A DNA stretch of 64,000 bases, taken from contig NZ_JBFEFG010000281.1 in NCBI RefSeq assembly GCF_040718835.1, forward strand, positions 620,001 to 684,000, in the 5' to 3' direction. The notes below the pieces were generated by a model, which saw nothing but the letters and a program-made list of their open reading frames with translations, did not search any database and was not told the DNA's origin. The translations under genes and the position numbers were made by a program. Below are positions 1-9,252 of the stretch, one piece after another. The first letter of the stretch is position 1. Every line of letters starts with the position of its first letter. This stretch comes from Bremerella sp. JC817 (GTDB lineage Bacteria; Planctomycetota; Planctomycetia; Pirellulales; Pirellulaceae).

Positions 1-76
1 GGCTGCCTACAACCGAAGTACCGACTGCCGACTTCAACAAGTCACGACGCGAGAGGTTGGAAGGTTCTGTGGGCAT
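1..76 (-). CDS. N-terminus of a Tat-exported protein (cut by the left edge)
   Basis: Reading the minus strand from an ATG at 74-76 gives 25 codons that stay open to the window edge. The peptide carries a twin-arginine motif, SRRDLLKSAVG, followed by the start of a hydrophobic stretch. This is the classic signal of a protein exported folded by the Tat system. In planctomycetes such leaders often precede cofactor-containing oxidoreductases or DUF1501-type proteins, but the mature domain is outside the window, so the function cannot be named. It lies 41 nt downstream of dcd on the same strand and could be cotranscribed with it. Confidence 0.6.
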   Translation of the reverse strand, partial: MPTEPSNLSRRDLLKSAVGTSVVGS

Positions 77-117
77 ATCAATCTCTGGGGCTTGGTTGAG
101 GCGGGAAGGTGGGATTT

Positions 118-687
<570 letters not shown>

Positions 688-864
688 GGAAAGCCTTTGG
701 GTTGACGGCGCGGTCTTCATGGCCAAACGCCGGCGAATTATCTAAAAGATGCCGAAGTGCTGATTATAAAGGGATTTCGCGAAAATAAAACGGAGTCGCT
801 GCCCCCTATTTTGGTCATCGGCCGATCTTTGCCCGGCGACTCCCCACGCGGGAGGGAATCTCGC

Positions 865-1515
865 CTAGGCAACGCCCACCTGCGGGCAGAACTTCGCGAA
901 ATGACAATCGTGGCACTTCGGCTTACGGGCCGCACAAATGGCGCGGCCATGATGAATCAATCGATGCGAAAACTGGATCCATTCCTTTTTGGGGACGATC
1001 TCCAGCAGATCTTTCTCGATCTTCACGGCGTCTCCCTTATCGGTCAGCCCCATCCGCTTGGTCAGCCGGCCGACATGCGTATCGACCACAATTCCGGAAG
1101 GAATCCCAAACGCGGTCCCCAAAACAACATTCGCCGTCTTTCGGCCGACACCAGGCAAGTCGACCAGCTTGGCAAGATCTTGCGGCACTTCGCCGTCGAA
1201 CTTCTCGTCCAGGGCCTGCGATGCGGCGTGGATGTTTTTCGCTTTGTTGCGGAAGAACCCGGTCGTTTGCACCAGCTTCTCGAGCGTTTTCACCGGTGCC
1301 CGAGCCATGGCATGGGCATCAGGGTATTGGGCGAAGAGATCCTTCGTCACGATATTCACGCGCACGTCGGTACACTGGGCCGAAAGTATCGTCGCGATCA
1401 GGAGCTGAAACGGGGTCTCGTAATTCAGCGCACATTCCGCGATCGGATAATCTTTCTTCAACTGTCGGACCACACGACGGGCCTGAGCTTTGCGGTCGGC
1501 GAGATCTGAAAACAT
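865..1515 (-). CDS. nth: Endonuclease III (base-excision DNA glycosylase/AP lyase)
   Basis: Removes oxidised pyrimidines from DNA and nicks the abasic site. The protein is 216 residues from the ATG at 1515 (MFSDLADRK), close to the usual 211; a longer reading from 1590 would overlap the upstream gene. The helix-hairpin-helix LPGVGRKTANVVLG contains the catalytic Lys, and the catalytic Asp sits in VVDTHVGRL. The C-terminus carries the four [4Fe-4S] ligands with spacing C-x6-C-x2-C-x5-C (CAARKPKCHDCHFAKFC). It is probably the distal part of the moxR-DUF58-DUF4129 transcript, 53 nt after the DUF4129 gene. Confidence 0.96.
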   Translation of the reverse strand: MFSDLADRKAQARRVVRQLKKDYPIAECALNYETPFQLLIATILSAQCTDVRVNIVTKDLFAQYPDAHAMARAPVKTLEKLVQTTGFFRNKAKNIHAASQALDEKFDGEVPQDLAKLVDLPGVGRKTANVVLGTAFGIPSGIVVDTHVGRLTKRMGLTDKGDAVKIEKDLLEIVPKKEWIQFSHRLIHHGRAICAARKPKCHDCHFAKFCPQVGVA

Positions 1516-1568
1516 GCGGCTTGCTCGATGAATAATCGCAGGGAAGTTTCTTGGCGACCAGCAACCGG

Positions 1569-3527
1569 TCAGCCTCGAAGGGTCTCCCATAACTTTCGCA
1601 GAATTTCGCCCGTTTCCCTAGGGGCCTTGCCAGAGCCATAGGCGACCTGGCCATATATGTCGGCGGCCCGCCGGAGCGTGTTGTTGAACTCGGCATGCTC
1701 CGTTTCAAGCCGATTGGCAAACTCGCCCAGCGTTAGATCTTCGCCGCGCTCGCATCCTCGTTCCGCCCCCCAGGCCTCGACCGCGGCGACACTGTATCGA
1801 ATCCATTCTTCCGGCGGCTTTCCTTTCCACTGGGCATCGTGAAAAGGATTCCGAAACGCCGAGAACGGAACACGCGGCTTCACCACCGGAGCTGGTTCCG
1901 CAGCCTGTTCCTCCTCATCCGACGGCTTCGAGCCAAACAAGCTTCCCCAGAAATCTCTCCAGGCCGCGGCGATGTCGTCCCAAAAGGCCCAGCCACCAAT
2001 TCCCATGCCGGCAGCCAACGCTACGTAAAACAACATCTTCAAATAGAAGCCAAGATTTCCAAACAACTCTCCAAGAAATGAAAACGGCTTGGGCTTGGCC
2101 GCAGGGGTTTGCTGGGGGCTATTCGACGGTTTCGCAGCGTCTGCGTCCTTCGGCTCTGGACTTTGCGACTTCGATGCCTTTTGATCGTCACTCGATTGCT
2201 TCTCGTTCGAATCGCTCTGCTGGTCTGATTTCTCGCCGGACGCGTCTTGTTGCTGCGACTGGGAATCTTGCTGCTGTTGCTGCGAGTTTTGCTGATCTGA
2301 ATTTTGAGACTGCTGATCTCCAGAGTCTGACTTGCCCTTTTCAGATTCGCCCTGCTGGGAATCGCTTTGCTTCGAGTCTCCTTGGTCCGACTGTTGCTGA
2401 TCTGATGGTTTTTGATCTGATTGCCGCGAATTCGATTCGTTCGACTTACCGGGCTTCGACTTCTGGGCATTGGCGTCGGTCTTATCGCCAGCCTGTTTGC
2501 CATCTTCCCGGGTTTCGTCCGACTGCCGCGAGTTCTCGTCGGCTTGATCCTGGTTCTCAGTCGTGCCAGAGCGATCGTCGCGATTGTCTTTGGTCCCCTC
2601 GTCATTGACCGAAAACTGCGACGCGTCGGAATCGTCTTTCTCGGAATAGGTAGGAAGCTTCGCCAATTCATACTCGGCATTGGGCCGTGGAAGGATTGCC
2701 ACCAACAGCAAGACGATCAGCACCACGCTGAAGCCAACGCCGAGCCAGGTTCCGGTCATGCTTAAAGGCATCACGACGCCACGTTGCTGCAGGTAGCGTC
2801 GCAGTCCCAGAAAGCTGGTCGTCACCAACAACCCGAGTGCCGCGAAGACATACGCGACCAACAGCATGAACAAATACCAACGTCGGTCACCCGCCAGTTG
2901 GCTGGCGAATGCCTGACCGAGGCCGAAGATCGGCAATGCCCCAAGCGAGAAATAAACAACCCAAGCCCCAGGGGCGAACTTCGTGTTGGTGGGATTGAAC
3001 CAGGCATCCAGCTTCTCGGCAAAGGTAGTGGGTTTCGCTTCTTCAGGGTCGGTGCCGGTGACTCCTTCGATCGGCGTCTGAACGTCAGGCTGCGGCGAAG
3101 TAGGTGGCGGCGGTTCTTCTTGAATCGGTCGAATCCATTGCATCAGCCCCTTCTGCGAGGCATCGACCGATTGTTCCATCACCGTGCAGTCATAAACCAA
3201 CCGGGTACTGATCCACCAAATACCCATCAGCATCAGCGTGGCCATCACCAAGGCATCGGGGGCCATTTGCCAGACGGCAAACAGCATGACGAACGTGAAT
3301 GCGGCCCCCAGTTTGATCGATTTCAAAATACCTTCTTCAATGTGCAGCCGAGCCAGCGAAACGATCCCCAGCACGAACATGCAGATCACCATGTTCAGCC
3401 GCCACTCGTACTGCCCGTGATAAAACAGCCCCGCCAGAAACAGCATCAAGCTGGCCACCAAAACCATGATCAACGCAGGGGCAACCGCGATGATGGCGTA
3501 ATCGGTTTCGGTTAGTCGGGGACGCAT
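1569..3527 (-). CDS. Membrane protein with DUF4129 C-terminus and long Ser/Gln/Asp-rich linker
   Basis: 652 residues. The N-terminal third has several membrane segments (first at about residues 12-35, others near 45-115 and 190-280). A strongly hydrophilic Ser/Gln/Asp/Lys-rich stretch of about 180 residues follows (about 295-475), then one more membrane segment (about 490-515) and a cytoplasmic-type C-terminal domain of about 100 residues resembling DUF4129 (PPEEWIRYSVAAVEAW through LRKLW). DUF4129 proteins are usually encoded with MoxR ATPases, DUF58 proteins and TgpA-like transglutaminases, and the first two lie directly upstream here. The role is inferred to be in a MoxR-dependent cell-envelope or maturation process; no enzymatic motif is visible. 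Confidence 0.8.
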   Translation of the reverse strand: MRPRLTETDYAIIAVAPALIMVLVASLMLFLAGLFYHGQYEWRLNMVICMFVLGIVSLARLHIEEGILKSIKLGAAFTFVMLFAVWQMAPDALVMATLMLMGIWWISTRLVYDCTVMEQSVDASQKGLMQWIRPIQEEPPPPTSPQPDVQTPIEGVTGTDPEEAKPTTFAEKLDAWFNPTNTKFAPGAWVVYFSLGALPIFGLGQAFASQLAGDRRWYLFMLLVAYVFAALGLLVTTSFLGLRRYLQQRGVVMPLSMTGTWLGVGFSVVLIVLLLVAILPRPNAEYELAKLPTYSEKDDSDASQFSVNDEGTKDNRDDRSGTTENQDQADENSRQSDETREDGKQAGDKTDANAQKSKPGKSNESNSRQSDQKPSDQQQSDQGDSKQSDSQQGESEKGKSDSGDQQSQNSDQQNSQQQQQDSQSQQQDASGEKSDQQSDSNEKQSSDDQKASKSQSPEPKDADAAKPSNSPQQTPAAKPKPFSFLGELFGNLGFYLKMLFYVALAAGMGIGGWAFWDDIAAAWRDFWGSLFGSKPSDEEEQAAEPAPVVKPRVPFSAFRNPFHDAQWKGKPPEEWIRYSVAAVEAWGAERGCERGEDLTLGEFANRLETEHAEFNNTLRRAADIYGQVAYGSGKAPRETGEILRKLWETLRG

Positions 3528-3572
3528 TGGTTGGGATCTAATCAGGAGAAAAGGGAAGAGAACTCAGCTTCA

Positions 3573-4886
3573 TCAAAACAACGGATAGGCCTGCTCCTGG
3601 CATATCTGGCTGATCGTTTCGAGCGACTTCAATTGCTTCGCGACCATTCGCTCTGCCAACAGCAGGCCGGCGGCCTGAGCGAACTCGTATTCATCCCAGC
3701 AATTCACAATCGGGCTGACGACATAGCCACTGCGGACCAGGTTTCCCAGTGCCAAAGCGACTTCGGGAGTGACCTTTGATAAGATCGGAACAACCGTCGC
3801 GTCGCGAGGCAATTCGCTTTGAATCTCGAACAGCAATGCCGGCAGCGAGAGTCCTTCGTTCTTTTCGCTGCGAGCCATCATGTGCCGAATCTGCTGAAAC
3901 TGCTCGGCCCCGCGCCGGGTGCGGACACGCTGCGGTGTCAGGCGAGGATCGCGATCGATCCGGCCAGCACTTTTCCGAGCCGCATTTCGCGTCCGTGCAT
4001 CGAAGTCCCAACCCTCGTACTTCATGCGTTGGGCGGCATCGACCGAGTTGGTCACGATACCGACCTGTTGATCCATCAGGTGAACCGCGTTGGCAATCGC
4101 CACGGCACACTTCACCGACAGTTCGCTGCGGATCGGTTCGTCCTTGGCCGGAAAACTATCGGGATGCAAGTCGAGCACCAGGCTTACGCCGGCGATGCAA
4201 GTTGCTTCGTACTGTTTGCTATGCAGTTCCCCGGTCCTGGCAGTCGAAGCCCAATGCACGCGGTTCAGTGGATCTCCCAACTGATACCGCCGCACACCGG
4301 CGATGCGTGAGGGATCTTCGAACAATCGCGACTGCATCTTGATCTCGCCCAGCGGACGCTTCGAGGCGAGGTCGAATCCATCGAGAGCGATGATGGAAGG
4401 TTCGACGGTAATGAAGCCAGGCTCGGCCAGCATCTTGAACTGCTTGTACAGCCCGAACACGTCTCCCGTTTCGACGACTGCCGGCCCGATTTGATAGTAA
4501 CCGCGCCGATGGCATTGGATTCGATAGGTCAACAAACGTGTTGCCCGAGGCCACATCATCGACAAAAAAATTCGCTGTCCCTCGACTTCTAAGGCAGGCG
4601 GTCGCGAGACGATCGCATGTCGTGGTAAAAGATCTTCGACCAGAAACCATGGCATCGGGATTGATCCGGTATAGCGAACCGTTAGCCCAACCGTCAGCAG
4701 GTCGCCCTCTTCCAGATCGGTATGACTGAGATGCCGGGTCGCGGTGAGGTTTCGCAGCCAATAGTTCACCAGCAGTCGCGATCCACCAATCACGGCCATC
4801 AGGGCGTACATGGCATACGCCATCAATCCCAGCCCGAAGACCATGGAGATGGCAAGCAGGATCGCGGCTCCCAGAATCCAACGCAT
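3573..4886 (-). CDS. DUF58 (vWA-like) membrane-anchored protein
   Basis: 437 residues. Two adjacent hydrophobic segments occupy about residues 3-40. The typical DUF58 signature YQLGDPLNRVHWASTARTGE lies near the middle, followed by a vWA-like portion starting LVLDLHPDSF, where DLHPDS stands where a DxSxS metal site would be. DUF58 proteins are the usual partners of MoxR AAA+ ATPases, and moxR ends only 1 nt upstream. The DUF4129 gene follows after 45 nt. The exact substrate is unknown. A paralogue lies at 55998-57224. Confidence 0.88.
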   Translation of the reverse strand: MRWILGAAILLAISMVFGLGLMAYAMYALMAVIGGSRLLVNYWLRNLTATRHLSHTDLEEGDLLTVGLTVRYTGSIPMPWFLVEDLLPRHAIVSRPPALEVEGQRIFLSMMWPRATRLLTYRIQCHRRGYYQIGPAVVETGDVFGLYKQFKMLAEPGFITVEPSIIALDGFDLASKRPLGEIKMQSRLFEDPSRIAGVRRYQLGDPLNRVHWASTARTGELHSKQYEATCIAGVSLVLDLHPDSFPAKDEPIRSELSVKCAVAIANAVHLMDQQVGIVTNSVDAAQRMKYEGWDFDARTRNAARKSAGRIDRDPRLTPQRVRTRRGAEQFQQIRHMMARSEKNEGLSLPALLFEIQSELPRDATVVPILSKVTPEVALALGNLVRSGYVVSPIVNCWDEYEFAQAAGLLLAERMVAKQLKSLETISQICQEQAYPLF

Positions 4887-4887
4887 A

Positions 4888-5838
4888 TCAAACGGCCGCC
4901 TCGTCGATCATCGGGACCGGGACTTCCTGCAGGATGTCGTCGATCACGTCTTGCGGAGTTACCTTCCGCAGCCGGCTTTCGGGACGCAAGATCATCCGGT
5001 GAGCCAACACCGGCGTAAGGACTCGCTTCACATCGTCTGGCAACACGTAGTTTCGCCCCAAGATCGCCGCCAGCGACTGGCTGGTGCGAAACAGTGCCAG
5101 CGACGCGCGGGGACTTGCCCCCAGCAGAAGTTGATCGTGCCGACGCGTCGCATGAACGAGTTCGACGATGTAACGCTGAACCTTCTCGTGCAGCTTGACG
5201 CTGCGTGTCGCCTTCTGACAGGCTCGCAGTTCTTCTTTGGTCACGACCGCATCGATGGTCTCGAGTGGGTGCTGTTTCCGCGAGGCCGAAAGCATCCGCA
5301 GTTCATCCTCCATGTTCGGATAGCCGAGGCTGAACTTCATCAGAAATCGATCGAGCTGTGCTTCGGGCAGCGGAAAGGTTCCTTCGTGGTCGATCGGGTT
5401 CTGCGTGGCGAGCACTAGAAAAGGAGGATCGAGCGGGTAGGTCTCTCCGTCGACCGTGACCCGCGACTCGGCCATCGCTTCCAGCAAGGCGGCCTGAGTC
5501 CGGGGAGTCGTACGGTTGATTTCGTCCGCGAGCAGAATGTTCGTGAAGACCGGTCCCTGACGAAACTGGAATTCCGAAGTCTTCTGGTTGTATATCGACG
5601 TCCCCGTTACATCGCTGGGCAGAAGATCAGGCGTGCACTGCACCCGTTTCAGCGTGCAACCCACGCTTTTGGCCAAGGCGCGTGCTAGCATTGTTTTGGC
5701 AACGCCCGGCACGTCTTCCATCAAGACATGCCCTTCAGAAAGCCAAGCTACCAGCGAAAAGACAACCTGCTGCCTCTTCCCCAAGATAACTTTTTCAACG
5801 TTCCCTAAAATCTTCTTGACAGTCGCAGCAACGTCCAT
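4888..5838 (-). CDS. moxR: MoxR-family AAA+ ATPase (copy 1)
   Basis: 316 residues. Walker A is EDVPGVAKTMLA (the GxAKT form common in MoxR proteins), Walker B is ILLADEINR, sensor 1 is VLATQNPIDHEGTFPLPEAQ, and a C-terminal lid domain follows. MoxR ATPases act as chaperone-like remodelers for vWA-containing partners; the DUF58 gene begins 1 nt after this stop. It is the first gene of the minus-strand run and diverges from the SHD1 gene at 6113. It is paralogous to 57313-58254 but distinct enough (VAKT versus VGKT) to suggest an old duplication or separate origin. Confidence 0.94.
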   Translation of the reverse strand: MDVAATVKKILGNVEKVILGKRQQVVFSLVAWLSEGHVLMEDVPGVAKTMLARALAKSVGCTLKRVQCTPDLLPSDVTGTSIYNQKTSEFQFRQGPVFTNILLADEINRTTPRTQAALLEAMAESRVTVDGETYPLDPPFLVLATQNPIDHEGTFPLPEAQLDRFLMKFSLGYPNMEDELRMLSASRKQHPLETIDAVVTKEELRACQKATRSVKLHEKVQRYIVELVHATRRHDQLLLGASPRASLALFRTSQSLAAILGRNYVLPDDVKRVLTPVLAHRMILRPESRLRKVTPQDVIDDILQEVPVPMIDEAAV

Positions 5839-5942
5839 AGGGTGTAGTTTCAGTGCCGAAGATGAGAAAAAGCGAAGGCGAAACGCCCCCTATTATGACG
5901 CAAATTGCCGGAAAGGCCCGCATTAAGATTGCCTTTTTCAGA

Positions 5943-5972
5943 TTGACGATCAAGCATCTCCCAGGATATCAT
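5943..5972 (+). promoter_or_regulatory. Candidate sigma70-type promoter for the first SHD1 gene
   Basis: TTGACG (5943-5948) and TATCAT (5967-5972) are separated by 18 nt in the AT-richer part of the gap between divergent genes moxR and the SHD1 gene. The predicted start site would be near 5979, leaving a leader of about 130 nt before the TTG start at 6113. Inferred from consensus only. Confidence 0.4.
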
Positions 5973-6100
5973 CATACACCTCTGCAGGGGCATAAATAAA
6001 TCCAATGCTGCAGGAAGCACGTCTTACTGCTGAGTCCGGTGTTATATACAGAAGTTACAGGCAATCGACGCGCGCGGCGGTGAATCGTCTGGCCAGCATT

Positions 6101-6106
6101 GGAGAG
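6101..6106 (+). promoter_or_regulatory. Ribosome binding site that decides a TTG start
   Basis: GGAGAG lies 6 nt upstream of a TTG at 6113 that begins a well-formed signal peptide. The ATG at 6005 would add 36 residues in front of that signal sequence and has no comparable site, so the TTG is preferred. Confidence 0.5.
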
Positions 6107-6112
6107 ATATCT

Positions 6113-7702
6113 TTGAACAAGCTATTGAATGCCTTCGGGCAACATGGCGTTGGCTGTCTGGCCCTTATTTTGGGGTTCTTCTGCACAGTATCCATCGAAG
6201 CCCGCCCTTGGACGACAGTCGAAGGAAAAGTGGTCGAGGCAGAACTGGTCGAAGTCGTACAAGACGGCAAAGCGGTGGTGCTGGATGTTCAAGGAAACCG
6301 GTTCACGGTCTCGCTCGAAAGGCTCTCCCCACAAGACAGGGGGTACATCCAAGGCTTACGAGATGCGATGTCGAAGCCGAGCGACGCTGAAATCAACAAA
6401 GAAATCGATGAAGCGGTCACCGAAGATGAAAACGACAGCGACTCTTCCGAGAGCAATGGCGTCCGGCTGAAATCGCGTCGTGTCTGGAAATCACGGGATG
6501 GGATCGCCGTCGAAGCTCAGTTCGTCCGCATCGTCTACGGGACAATCCTTCTGAAGGAAGGGAGCCGCTACCACCGGATCCAGTATTACGATCTCTCGAC
6601 GGATGATCGTCAGTTTCTGTTCGATGCCCACAAGGCGATGGGCAAAGAAAGTCTGATTCCACCGGTTCGGCCCGACCTGCTCGATCCGGTAACGCAGCAG
6701 AACGTTCCGATGTACCAGGATTCTTCGCCAACGCCGACGAACACTACCGGCACCAACAATCCAGGTCCAACGGGCAGTTCGGACAAGAAAGAGGACGTCA
6801 AACTGCCACCCAATGGCTTCGGGGCTGGTCCGTCGAGTTCGGTCAATCTTCCCCCAGGTGGCTTCGGCAGTATGCCTTCCAGCGGATCGGATTCCAAAGT
6901 CAAATTGCCTCCGTCCGGGTTTGGCAGTGTCGGCTCGAACAATTCCGGCGGAAGCGGCAGCGTTAATCTGCCTCCATCCGGTTTCGGAAGTGTCCCCAGT
7001 TCTGGCAACTCAGGCACCAACGTGAATTTGCCCAGCAACGGCTTTGGCAGTTCAAGTTCCAGCGGAAGTTCTCGCCAAAGCGGCGGTGGTAAAGTGGGGC
7101 TTCCTTCCTCGACGATCGTCGAAAACGATATGCCCGAAGAAACCGAGTCGGAATCAGACTCGGGCCAGCCTCTGTTCGACGTTGCCTCAGTTCCCCAGCG
7201 TTCCAATGGTTACGACTCCCTGCCATCGAGCTCGACCTCGGGCTGGTCAGATAGCCCGCAAACCACCACGCCGTCCACGACCACTCCTATTTCGCCTGCC
7301 CGTCCGGCCGGAGAAACGAAACCCAAAAGCAGCCAAGGCTCGCAGCAATCGCTCTCGGAACAAGGTGCCGAGTTCAACGCTCAGATGTTCAAGCCGCAGT
7401 CCGATTTCACGCCGCTGCAGAGCAACGAACCGCGTGAATTCACCACCACCGACTGGAACATGCAGATGTTCGGCGTCACGCTGCTGGGTCTGGGTAGCAT
7501 GATGATTGCCGGGGGGTATCTCTGGATGATCGCCCTGGCATTCCTTGAAAGTCTGCAGTGGGGTCTGAAGAGCTTGATCCCTGGTATGGCGATTGTTTAC
7601 GGAATTACAGAGTGGGACAAAGCCAGCACGCCACTTCTGACGATGGGGCTGGGCGTCTGCTTGACCCTGGGTGGATTTGGTTTGTTGATGAGCCTCGGTT
7701 AA
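6113..7702 (+). CDS. SHD1-domain membrane protein with LPPxGFG repeats
   Basis: 529 residues from the TTG start. A signal peptide occupies about residues 1-30 (ending in SIEA). Two SLA1 homology domain 1-like modules follow: RPWTTVEGKVVEAELVEV onward, and RVWKSRDGIAVEAQFVRI onward. A low-complexity Gly/Ser/Pro region (nt about 6799-7110) holds five imperfect copies of V[KN]LPP-x-GFGS. After a Ser/Thr/Pro-rich stretch there are two or three membrane segments at the C-terminus (nt about 7450-7700). SHD1 domains are common in Pirellulales secreted proteins, but their role there is not established. The next gene has the same two-module layout, so the pair likely works together. Function unknown. 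Confidence 0.8.
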   Translation: MNKLLNAFGQHGVGCLALILGFFCTVSIEARPWTTVEGKVVEAELVEVVQDGKAVVLDVQGNRFTVSLERLSPQDRGYIQGLRDAMSKPSDAEINKEIDEAVTEDENDSDSSESNGVRLKSRRVWKSRDGIAVEAQFVRIVYGTILLKEGSRYHRIQYYDLSTDDRQFLFDAHKAMGKESLIPPVRPDLLDPVTQQNVPMYQDSSPTPTNTTGTNNPGPTGSSDKKEDVKLPPNGFGAGPSSSVNLPPGGFGSMPSSGSDSKVKLPPSGFGSVGSNNSGGSGSVNLPPSGFGSVPSSGNSGTNVNLPSNGFGSSSSSGSSRQSGGGKVGLPSSTIVENDMPEETESESDSGQPLFDVASVPQRSNGYDSLPSSSTSGWSDSPQTTTPSTTTPISPARPAGETKPKSSQGSQQSLSEQGAEFNAQMFKPQSDFTPLQSNEPREFTTTDWNMQMFGVTLLGLGSMMIAGGYLWMIALAFLESLQWGLKSLIPGMAIVYGITEWDKASTPLLTMGLGVCLTLGGFGLLMSLG

Positions 7703-7832
7703 ATTAACGGAAGTTGGATCGAGCTGCATTCGCCGGTGCCTGGTTGCCGGCTTCCTTATCCATACTGATCGACGTAGCTTTTCAGCCGATCCTTCCCTTC
7801 CAACCGTCATTGAATCTCCGCATTCGGGAATC

Positions 7833-8963
7833 TTGTTCATGTTGGCCAGCCGCCTGATCCCTCTTTTTTCGCTGCTTCTCTGCCTGACGTCAGCGATTGC
7901 CTCTGCTCAGGAAGTTCGCGAGTGGACCGATGCCAGTGGTCAGAAGCTGACTGGCAAGTTCATCGAACTGACTTCCGACAACGTCGTCCGCATCGAATCG
8001 AACGGCGAAGAGTATGGCATTCCGCTGTCGGCGTTTATCCAAGCCGACCAGGACTACGCCAAGCTGCAACAAGCCAACGCCAACAAACCGAAGACACCAA
8101 CGGACAGTTCCCCTGCCCCGTGGATCGACAAGTCGGACAAGACGCTGTTCGAGAACCGCGAGTGGGCGAACTACCGCGATCAGAAGATCAAAGCACGCTA
8201 CGTCCGCATGGTGGATGGCTACGTTGTCTTGATGCAGGGAGCCAATCCGCAAAAGGTTTCGTTTTACCTGCTCAGCAAAGAAGACCAGGACTACCTGCGA
8301 AATCACCTGAAAAAGCGAGGCGAACTCGACCAGATCCTCACTCGGCAAGAGATCGAAGAGGACGATCCCGACGTCCACAAAGACATGGACAGCTACATCA
8401 GCTCGGGCCCGACCGGGATGGACGGTGGTCCGATGACCTCGAACACGAACGGCAACAATAACACGTCGCGTCCGCCGGCATATGTTCCCCCAGAAACAGA
8501 ACCATACCGACCACCATCGGATGAACTGCCATCCGGGAATGGATCTGCCAACGGCAGCCCGATGACAACCGAGCCAACCAACATGTTCGGCACCGAGCCA
8601 CTTGGACCTGACTCCGGGACCGCCCCGATGGCAAACGGCACCAGCGATCCCAATACCGAAAACGGCAACACATCGGGGACTTCATCAGGATCGCCCGGGT
8701 TTGCCGATCGCTTCCGCAGCAAGGGTGGCGACAGCAGCGTTCCGCCTGGGCATTGCCCCAACTGTCGCATGGAACTGCCGGCAGGCTATGGTGCCGGCGA
8801 TCACTGTCCACGCTGCAAAGTCTTTCTCGAAGAGTGGGTCGTTGAAGGATCTGGGCCCCCGGTCGATCCGTGGTATGTTCGCTATCCGGTCATCTATATC
8901 GTCGGCTTCGGGGTGGTGATCATCGGCGGATTGACCATGTTGTCGAAGAAGTTCTACGGCTAA
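7833..8963 (+). CDS. SHD1-domain protein with zinc ribbon and C-terminal membrane anchor
   Basis: 376 residues. The signal peptide covers about residues 1-25 (ending in ASAQ). Two SHD1-like modules follow (REWTDASGQKLTGKFIEL; REWANYRDQKIKARYVRM), then a Gly/Pro/Asn/Thr-rich linker. Near residues 307-330 is a zinc-ribbon pattern CPNC...CPRC, and one membrane helix ends the protein (YPVIYIVGFGVVIIGGL). An ATG two codons downstream is an equally possible start. It lies 130 nt after the related gene at 6113-7702. The zinc ribbon and membrane anchor suggest a structural or binding role; no enzyme motif is seen. Confidence 0.8.
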   Translation: MFMLASRLIPLFSLLLCLTSAIASAQEVREWTDASGQKLTGKFIELTSDNVVRIESNGEEYGIPLSAFIQADQDYAKLQQANANKPKTPTDSSPAPWIDKSDKTLFENREWANYRDQKIKARYVRMVDGYVVLMQGANPQKVSFYLLSKEDQDYLRNHLKKRGELDQILTRQEIEEDDPDVHKDMDSYISSGPTGMDGGPMTSNTNGNNNTSRPPAYVPPETEPYRPPSDELPSGNGSANGSPMTTEPTNMFGTEPLGPDSGTAPMANGTSDPNTENGNTSGTSSGSPGFADRFRSKGGDSSVPPGHCPNCRMELPAGYGAGDHCPRCKVFLEEWVVEGSGPPVDPWYVRYPVIYIVGFGVVIIGGLTMLSKKFYG

Positions 8964-9083
8964 CCGTTGGCTTAACGAACCGATTTCTGCTGGAAAACTT
9001 CCCGCCCGAGGGGAACAATTCCACGGCATTTGCGACCAATGTTAAACCTTGCAGGCCGTCGTAAACATCGACACCGCAAGGGG

Positions 9084-9111
9084 ATCCCTGGGCAGCACGC
9101 TCCCCAGGGAT
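9084..9111. terminator. Perfect 9-bp hairpin in the gap 8964-9252
   Basis: ATCCCTGGG (9084-9092) pairs with CCCAGGGAT (9103-9111) around a 10-nt loop. There is no T-run on either side, so it is either a factor-assisted terminator for the SHD1 gene pair or an RNA structure. I see no gene in the remainder of the 289-nt gap. Confidence 0.4.
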
Positions 9112-9252
9112 TACCATTGAATCGACGCCAGCGGGGCATTTGGTAAGGCCTGTTCGCCGAATCCCGCTTTCGTGTGTGCCGCACTAAACACCGCACTGGG
9201 CTCTGCCGAAGTCCGTGCCTCTCTGTGACGGGTCGTCGCCGACTCGCAGCCG

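Noticed and set aside
6799..7110. LPP-x-GFG repeats as a DNA tandem repeat
   Set aside because: The repeat is visible at protein level, but codons and linker lengths vary, so it is a protein motif rather than a recent DNA duplication.
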